This document shows positions 5,936 to 9,300 of a DNA stretch of 9,300 nt, piece after piece. Each line of letters starts with the position of its first letter. Positions within the stretch are counted from its first letter, which is position 1. The position numbers were made by a program, and so were the translations under genes. This DNA comes from JAAAOZ01 sp964496595. GTDB lineage: Bacteria; Chloroflexota; Anaerolineae; B4-G1; SLSP01. Location: positions 1 through 9,300 of the forward strand of contig CAZCAI010000170.1 of assembly GCA_964496595.1 (NCBI GenBank), written 5' to 3'. The notes under the pieces are model-generated. The model saw only the letters and a list, made by a program, of their open reading frames with translations, did no database searches and was not told where the DNA came from.

Positions 5936-7363
5936 ATGAAACGTAGCTTGCAACGCTGGTGGTGGCTCCTCATCCCGCTGATGCTGGCCGGTGGGGTCTG
6001 GTTATTGCCCATCTCCACGCACGTGGCGCTGATTCCACAAGACAGCGCCGTAGGCTATCCCCGGATGCGTCTCGCGCCCAGCGCACCGCGGCCTGGCCAG
6101 GAGACCACGCTATGGGTGACGGATGACGTTCCCTGGAGCTACGTGCTGTTGACCATCGATGAGGAGTCGATCCGGGAGATGGATTGGAAAATCAACCCCG
6201 GTGACACCTGGACCTGGACGTGGACCTTCACGTTCCCGGAGGACGGTGCGGCCGAGCTGGTCTTCTATCACGATTGTCACACCGGCTGTATCGCGCGGGG
6301 GCGCATGACGGTGGGAGCAGCGCCGCCATCGCAGCCCATCGCTCGGACGCCGACCAAACTGGGCGTGGTGTTTGCTAATCCAGAGCGGGATTGGCGCGGG
6401 CGTAGCGGCTGGGATGTGGAACTGACCTACGCTCGCCTGGCCGAGGAGGATTACTGGGGCATCGACGCCCTGGCCGCGCGGGTTCGGCGGGCCGAGGAGA
6501 AGGGATTGCGGGTGCTGGTGCGCGTGGATTACGATCAGGGCCAGAGCCTGCCAGCGGAGGGCAACGAACTGGCTTTGGCTGAGTATCTGCGCTATATGCA
6601 GCGGCTGGCGCGGGATGAGCGGCTGGACGGCGTCTATGCCTACGTCCTGGGCAGCGGCTACAATGCCCAGGGCATCTCACCGACGTGGTATGCTCGCGTC
6701 TTCAATGGCTACGGCAAGGAGATCACGCACACCGACAATGCCGTCCAGGTGATGCGGGCCGAGGATCCCCAGGTGCGGCTGTTGGTCGGCCCGCTGCAGC
6801 CCTGGAACCAAGAGCAGGACGGGGAGTCGACGTACGCCATCGACGCGCCCTGGCTCAACTACTTCGATACCCTGGTGGCTGCGCTGGATGAAGCGGCGCG
6901 GGTCAAGGCGGCGGCGGGCATCCCGCTGGCTGCGCCGGATGGTTTCGCCGTGCAAGCTTCCGGTCGCCCCGACGCGCCGGAGATGGCGGGCCGCGAGCGC
7001 GCCGACGAGCCGCGCATCGACCTGCGGCGTGATGCTTGGGGCGGCGCCCAGGCCGGCTTCCGCGTCTACCGGGATTGGATGGCGATCATCAACGCCTACG
7101 CGACCACGCGCGGGCTGCCGGTCTACGTCACCTCCACCAACACCTTCGCGCCGGATGTGGGCGTCCCCCCGGCGCAGAGTTATCCGGCGGGCTGGTTGAC
7201 CACCGCGCTGGAGGTGATCGACGAGGAGCCGCAGGTCAAGGCGCTCTGCTGGTTCCTGGACTACTTTCCTCACAACGCGCAATGGGAGTATTTCAGCTTG
7301 ACGCGCCAGCCGGGCCGGATGCTCGACGCGGCTGAGGAATTCGAGGAGCTATTGCAGCGATGA
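5936..7363 (+). CDS. Membrane-anchored Ig-like + TIM-barrel protein, glycosidase-like without catalytic Glu pair
   Basis: The 475-residue protein has an N-terminal membrane anchor or signal (about 8-27), a beta-sandwich-like domain (about 40-128, with the W/T-rich TWTWTWTF strand and a CHTGC pair), and a barrel domain (about 137-475) resembling clan-A glycoside hydrolases. At the expected acid/base position after strand 4 it reads VLGSGYN (237-243) rather than a G-N-E-P type motif. At the strand 7 nucleophile position it reads VYVTSTNT with S400 where E is usual. The strand 8 pattern ALCWFLDYF (436-444) is well kept. This points to a folded barrel without normal retaining hydrolysis, perhaps a sugar-binding pseudoenzyme. 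GGAGAG lies 5 nt before the ATG. It sits between the kinase and the regulator and overlaps the latter by 4 bp, so a sensing role for the kinase is plausible but inferred. The domain assignment is by pattern only. Confidence 0.75.
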   Translation: MKRSLQRWWWLLIPLMLAGGVWLLPISTHVALIPQDSAVGYPRMRLAPSAPRPGQETTLWVTDDVPWSYVLLTIDEESIREMDWKINPGDTWTWTWTFTFPEDGAAELVFYHDCHTGCIARGRMTVGAAPPSQPIARTPTKLGVVFANPERDWRGRSGWDVELTYARLAEEDYWGIDALAARVRRAEEKGLRVLVRVDYDQGQSLPAEGNELALAEYLRYMQRLARDERLDGVYAYVLGSGYNAQGISPTWYARVFNGYGKEITHTDNAVQVMRAEDPQVRLLVGPLQPWNQEQDGESTYAIDAPWLNYFDTLVAALDEAARVKAAAGIPLAAPDGFAVQASGRPDAPEMAGRERADEPRIDLRRDAWGGAQAGFRVYRDWMAIINAYATTRGLPVYVTSTNTFAPDVGVPPAQSYPAGWLTTALEVIDEEPQVKALCWFLDYFPHNAQWEYFSLTRQPGRMLDAAEEFEELLQR

Positions 7364-8016
7364 CGCGCTCGCACGACGATATGCCGATGACTAAAGTGAT
7401 TCGCGTGCTTTTGGCCGATGACCACCCGACCGTCCGCGTCGGGCTGCGGGTGCTGCTGGAACGAGCGCCTGATATCGAGGTGGTGGCCGAGGCCGAGGAC
7501 GGCCAGGAGGCGCTGGCGCTGGTCGAGGAGCTGGCGCCTGATGTGGCCGTGGTCGATTGCGAGCTTCCAGACGTCGAGGGGCCGCAGGTGGCGGCGGAGG
7601 TTGAGCGATTGCGTCCGCAGGTGCGGGTGCTGGCCCTTAGCGCGCACGACGATGAGCGCTACGTGCGCGGCATGCTGGAGGCCGGCGCGGTGGGGTACCT
7701 GCTGAAGGAGGAGGCGCCGGGGGCCATCGTGGCGGCGGTACGGGCGGCGGCGCGCGATGGACGCTACTTCAGCCCCGGCGTGGCGGGCAAGGTAGAAGCC
7801 TGGGTGCACGGGGAACCGCCGGGCGGCCTGACGGAGCGGGAACTGGAGGTGCTGCGACTGCTGGCGGAGGGACTGACCAACCACGAGATTGCCCAGACCT
7901 TGGATATCGTCGAGCGCACGGTCAGTTTCCACGTCAGCAACATCCTGGAGAAGCTGGATGTACTTTCACGGGTGGAGGCGGCGATGTGGGCGAAGGATCA
8001 AGGGATCATCCCCTGA
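7360..8016 (+). CDS. NarL/FixJ-type response regulator, probable partner of the adjacent kinase
   Basis: The 218-residue regulator has a receiver domain (about 13-130: acidic pair D20/D21, phospho-acceptor D66 in VVDCELPD, S/T switch in LALSAHDD, Lys in GYLLKEE) and a LuxR-type HTH (GLTERELEVLRLL..., VERTVSFHVSNILEKL). The start at 7360 overlaps the previous stop as ATGA, which favours translational coupling, and GAGGAG lies 11 nt upstream. ATG 7381 or 7387 would give the more usual short N-terminus. The operon order kinase, barrel protein, regulator makes it the likely phosphate acceptor of the kinase at 4737. It is recognisably a paralogue of the regulator at 96 (similar ADDHP and APDI-VV regions) but clearly diverged. 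A terminator follows 28 bp after the stop. Candidate targets are the promoters carrying the CTGTAA/TTACAG repeat. Confidence 0.95.
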   Translation: MTRSHDDMPMTKVIRVLLADDHPTVRVGLRVLLERAPDIEVVAEAEDGQEALALVEELAPDVAVVDCELPDVEGPQVAAEVERLRPQVRVLALSAHDDERYVRGMLEAGAVGYLLKEEAPGAIVAAVRAAARDGRYFSPGVAGKVEAWVHGEPPGGLTERELEVLRLLAEGLTNHEIAQTLDIVERTVSFHVSNILEKLDVLSRVEAAMWAKDQGIIP

Positions 8017-8044
8017 GCGATCCGGTAGAGCGCTTCAAACAACG

Positions 8045-8072
8045 AACCCGGCCTTTTGAGGCCGGGTTTTTT
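8045..8072 (+). terminator. Rho-independent terminator after the kinase operon
   Basis: AACCCGGCC (8045-8053) pairs perfectly with GGCCGGGTT (8060-8068) around the loop TTTTGA, followed by more T residues (six in a row from 8067). Unlike the terminators at 4453 and 9109, it has no shared loop sequence, so it is an independent element. Confidence 0.92.
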
Positions 8073-8092
8073 CGTCGCTGGGAGCGAGGCGC

Positions 8093-8137
8093 CTGTAAGA
8101 AGTTACAGTAGACGGGCGGCCTCGCGTTTGCTATACT
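8093..8137 (+). promoter_or_regulatory. Class A promoter with perfect CTGTAA-N4-TTACAG inverted repeat
   Basis: CTGTAA (8093-8098) and TTACAG (8103-8108) form a perfect 6-bp-arm inverted repeat directly abutting the -35 TAGACG (8109-8114). The -10 TATACT (8132-8137) is 17 bp further on. TTACAGTAGAC is shared with the promoters at 23 and 4514. This is the cleanest copy and the best place to define the regulator site. The downstream gene starts at 8338, so the leader would be nearly 200 nt. Confidence 0.72.
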
Positions 8138-8140
8138 GAA

Positions 8141-8305
8141 AGGGCCATCGGATGGTCTGGTGGTCATCAACCAAGCAGATATGGGAATTGGACATGGTGG
8201 CAGATCTACCCCGAGTCCAAACTAGGCGTGCCAAGCACGTGGCGCAAGTACTGGCCGGATGCTACGAGCATCAGCAACTACACAGCGCTATGTTGGGTCT
8301 ATTGA
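8141..8305 (+). pseudogene. Coding-like relic: C-terminal fragment of an unknown aromatic-rich protein
   Basis: In the frame ending with TGA at 8303-8305, the leader of the next gene translates into a stop-free, protein-like stretch: ...GNWTWWQIYPESKLGVPSTW... and on to ...NYTALCWVY. It is rich in Trp and Tyr and has no ATG start. It lies in a different frame from the open stretch 8152-8337 that runs into the downstream gene. It reads like the 3' end of a gene whose 5' part was lost and replaced by the class A promoter, and it ends 32 bp before the next start, as an operon neighbour would. Chance composition is the alternative. Confidence 0.3.
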
Positions 8306-8337
8306 GTTTCTTGACTACGTTTGATAGGAGGTACAGA

Positions 8338-9066
8338 ATGAAGGCTAAACTGTTGGTCATAGTTCCAATGATTGTGTTGCTTTCCCTCAGCGCATACTTT
8401 ACGGCGCAAGCACATTTTGATTCCGCTCCCCCACGTCCGACTTTCGTCCGCTTGGAAGATCTGGTGGATTATAGCGGTGGGGATGTAGAGGTGTGCGAAG
8501 GGCAACTTGAGCCTATCCGAGAAGCAGGAGAGATCAACTGGACGGTTAATTGCGAGGCATTTCATATCACCTTGGTGCGTGCTTCGTCCCTCGTGGGGCA
8601 GCCTCGGCGTGGGTACGCCGCCTACGCGGATCTCGCTTCACCGCGCCGCATGTTGTACTACAGCCAGTGGGTTTACCCCGAGTCATCGGAGGCTACGAAG
8701 GCCAGACTGCGCTGGCGAGAGGAGAGCGCGCATAAGGCTGCGGGGTACGAGGTGAGTGAGTGGTCTGACGGCTTCCTGATGACCAGGAAGGACGAGCACG
8801 GTATGCCATCATGGGTGTGGGCGGCGCAGGAGGGAAATCGCCTCGCTGTCGTCACTGTAGAAGCTGCCACCCCTCGCTTGACTCCTGAGCAGGTGGAGGA
8901 AGGTATAGCGCAGGAGATGAATCAACAGCGGACGAAAGAGGAAGCAACGCGGGCGTTCTTTGAGACTTACCTGGAGAATCTGCAGCCGGAGGATGAACGG
9001 GCAACTAAGTCATTCTTCGAGGATATTTGTGGAGCCATTGAACGTGATTTCTTGGCAACGCAATAA
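8338..9066 (+). CDS. Secreted protein of unknown function
   Basis: I place the start at ATG 8338, 6 nt after AGGAGG, because it opens directly into a signal peptide (MKAKLLVIVPMIVLLSLSAYFTAQA). The frame is open upstream to an ATG at 8152, but that would bury the signal 62 residues inside. The product is 242 residues. The mature part contains three cysteines, a middle region with strands and several Tyr/Trp residues (RRMLYYSQWVYPES), and a charged helical C-terminal third (about 175-242: TPEQVEEGIAQEMNQQRTKEE...). I do not recognise the family. It is the only apparent product of the third class A promoter and lies just downstream of the kinase operon, so it may be an output of that two-component system. 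A strong terminator follows within 50 bp. Confidence 0.85.
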   Translation: MKAKLLVIVPMIVLLSLSAYFTAQAHFDSAPPRPTFVRLEDLVDYSGGDVEVCEGQLEPIREAGEINWTVNCEAFHITLVRASSLVGQPRRGYAAYADLASPRRMLYYSQWVYPESSEATKARLRWREESAHKAAGYEVSEWSDGFLMTRKDEHGMPSWVWAAQEGNRLAVVTVEAATPRLTPEQVEEGIAQEMNQQRTKEEATRAFFETYLENLQPEDERATKSFFEDICGAIERDFLATQ

Positions 9067-9108
9067 CGCTCAAATGATAATGATACTGTAGATGCGCCTC
9101 ACCAACCC

Positions 9109-9154
9109 AAAACCCCCGCCATCGAGCAAGCTACGCTCGGTGGCGGGGGTTTTT
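9109..9154. terminator. Terminator homologous to the one at 4453
   Basis: ACCCCCGCCATCGAGC (9112-9127) pairs with 9135-9150 over 16 bp with one G-U pair, around the 7-nt loop AAGCTAC. The flanking AAAA and TTTT extend the stem and would let it work on both strands. GATGCGCCT and a CCCAAA-CCC stretch precede the stem here (9091) and at 4401, so the whole block appears duplicated. Confidence 0.9.
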
Positions 9155-9234
9155 GATGGGTCTGAATAGACAACTTCCCGTATCAGTTTGGTTTTGTGAT
9201 TGGTTCATATAGGGAATTGGGTGAAAGATTGGGG
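9155..9234 (+). promoter_or_regulatory. Degraded class A-like promoter region
   Basis: TAGACAACT (9167-9175) matches the -35 area of the promoter at 4520 and also follows directly after a terminator of the same type. However, no TANACT box lies 17 bp downstream and the TTACAG half-site is missing. GGTTCATATAGGGAATTG (9203-9220) resembles GGTTATATAGGGAGTTG in the leader at 4669. It looks like a related but decayed or divergent copy. Confidence 0.3.
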
Positions 9235-9300
9235 ATGAATTTGGCCGGGGGGGCGAGGACTAAAGGCCTCTGGACAGGCCTGGCGGCCAACCTTCCTCCT
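9235..9300 (+). CDS. Possible 5' end of a further gene (partial)
   Basis: ATG 9235 follows GAAAGATTGGGG and opens a frame of 22 codons (MNLAGGARTKGLWTGLAANL...) that runs off the window. The ribosome site is poor and the composition shifts to GC-rich here. It is too short to assign. Confidence 0.2.
   Translation, partial: MNLAGGARTKGLWTGLAANLPP

Noticed and set aside
5166..7282. Long open frames on the minus strand within the kinase and barrel genes
   Set aside because: They are opposite-strand shadows of GC-rich codons, have Arg/Pro/His-rich translations and lie over genes with clear motifs.
8152..8337. 62-residue N-terminal extension of the secreted protein at 8338
   Set aside because: It would bury a clear signal peptide and ignores AGGAGG placed 6 nt before ATG 8338; its AAAGGG site would be at the very 5' end of the transcript.
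1..9300. Insertion sequences, CRISPR arrays, tRNA or rRNA genes
   Set aside because: I saw no transposase motif, terminal inverted repeat pair, regularly spaced repeat array or cloverleaf-like sequence on either strand.

Overview
The window looks like a regulatory and secretion locus from an environmental bacterium, most likely a Chloroflexota member (Anaerolineae/Caldilineae-like). That placement is an inference from gene style: NarL/LuxR-type response regulators, a histidine kinase operon carrying a secreted TIM-barrel protein, an S/T/A/P-rich lipoprotein linker and many small secreted proteins of unknown function. All supported genes are on the + strand. There are no tRNA, rRNA, CRISPR or transposase genes. 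Regulator genes are GC-rich. The secreted-protein genes, especially 3157-4335, are visibly more AT-rich.

Module 1 (1-4492). A promoter of 'class A' drives a complete NarL-type response regulator (96-752). A cluster of AGGG/CCCT palindromes overlapping its stop codon leads into a 'class B' promoter (788-827). This drives a secreted, cysteine-rich protein with a double-psi beta-barrel C-terminus (860-1981) and a lipoprotein (2011-2679). Next comes a LuxR-type DNA-binding domain without a receiver domain (about 2690-2941). Its first 62 bp are almost identical to the linker/HTH start of the first regulator, and it is followed by a second class B promoter (2992-3031). That promoter precedes a secreted metzincin-like protease (3157-3723) and a secreted protein of unknown function (3763-4335). 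A strong terminator closes the module (4453-4492).

Module 2 (4500-9154). A second class A promoter drives an apparent operon: a histidine kinase with one membrane segment and no extracellular sensor domain (4737-5888), a membrane-anchored Ig-like plus TIM-barrel protein that lacks both catalytic glutamates expected of clan-A glycoside hydrolases (5936-7363), and a second NarL-type regulator (7360-8016) overlapping it by 4 bp. After a terminator, a third class A promoter with a perfect CTGTAA-N4-TTACAG inverted repeat precedes a coding-like relic and a secreted protein (8338-9066). A terminator homologous to the one at 4453 follows, then a degraded promoter-like stretch and possibly the start of another gene.

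Working model (inference): two-component regulators of one family control sets of secreted and surface proteins through two promoter classes, each with its own inverted repeat. The locus has grown by partial duplication of regulator 3' ends, promoters and terminators. The inactive-looking glycosidase may be the extracellular sensing partner of the kinase.
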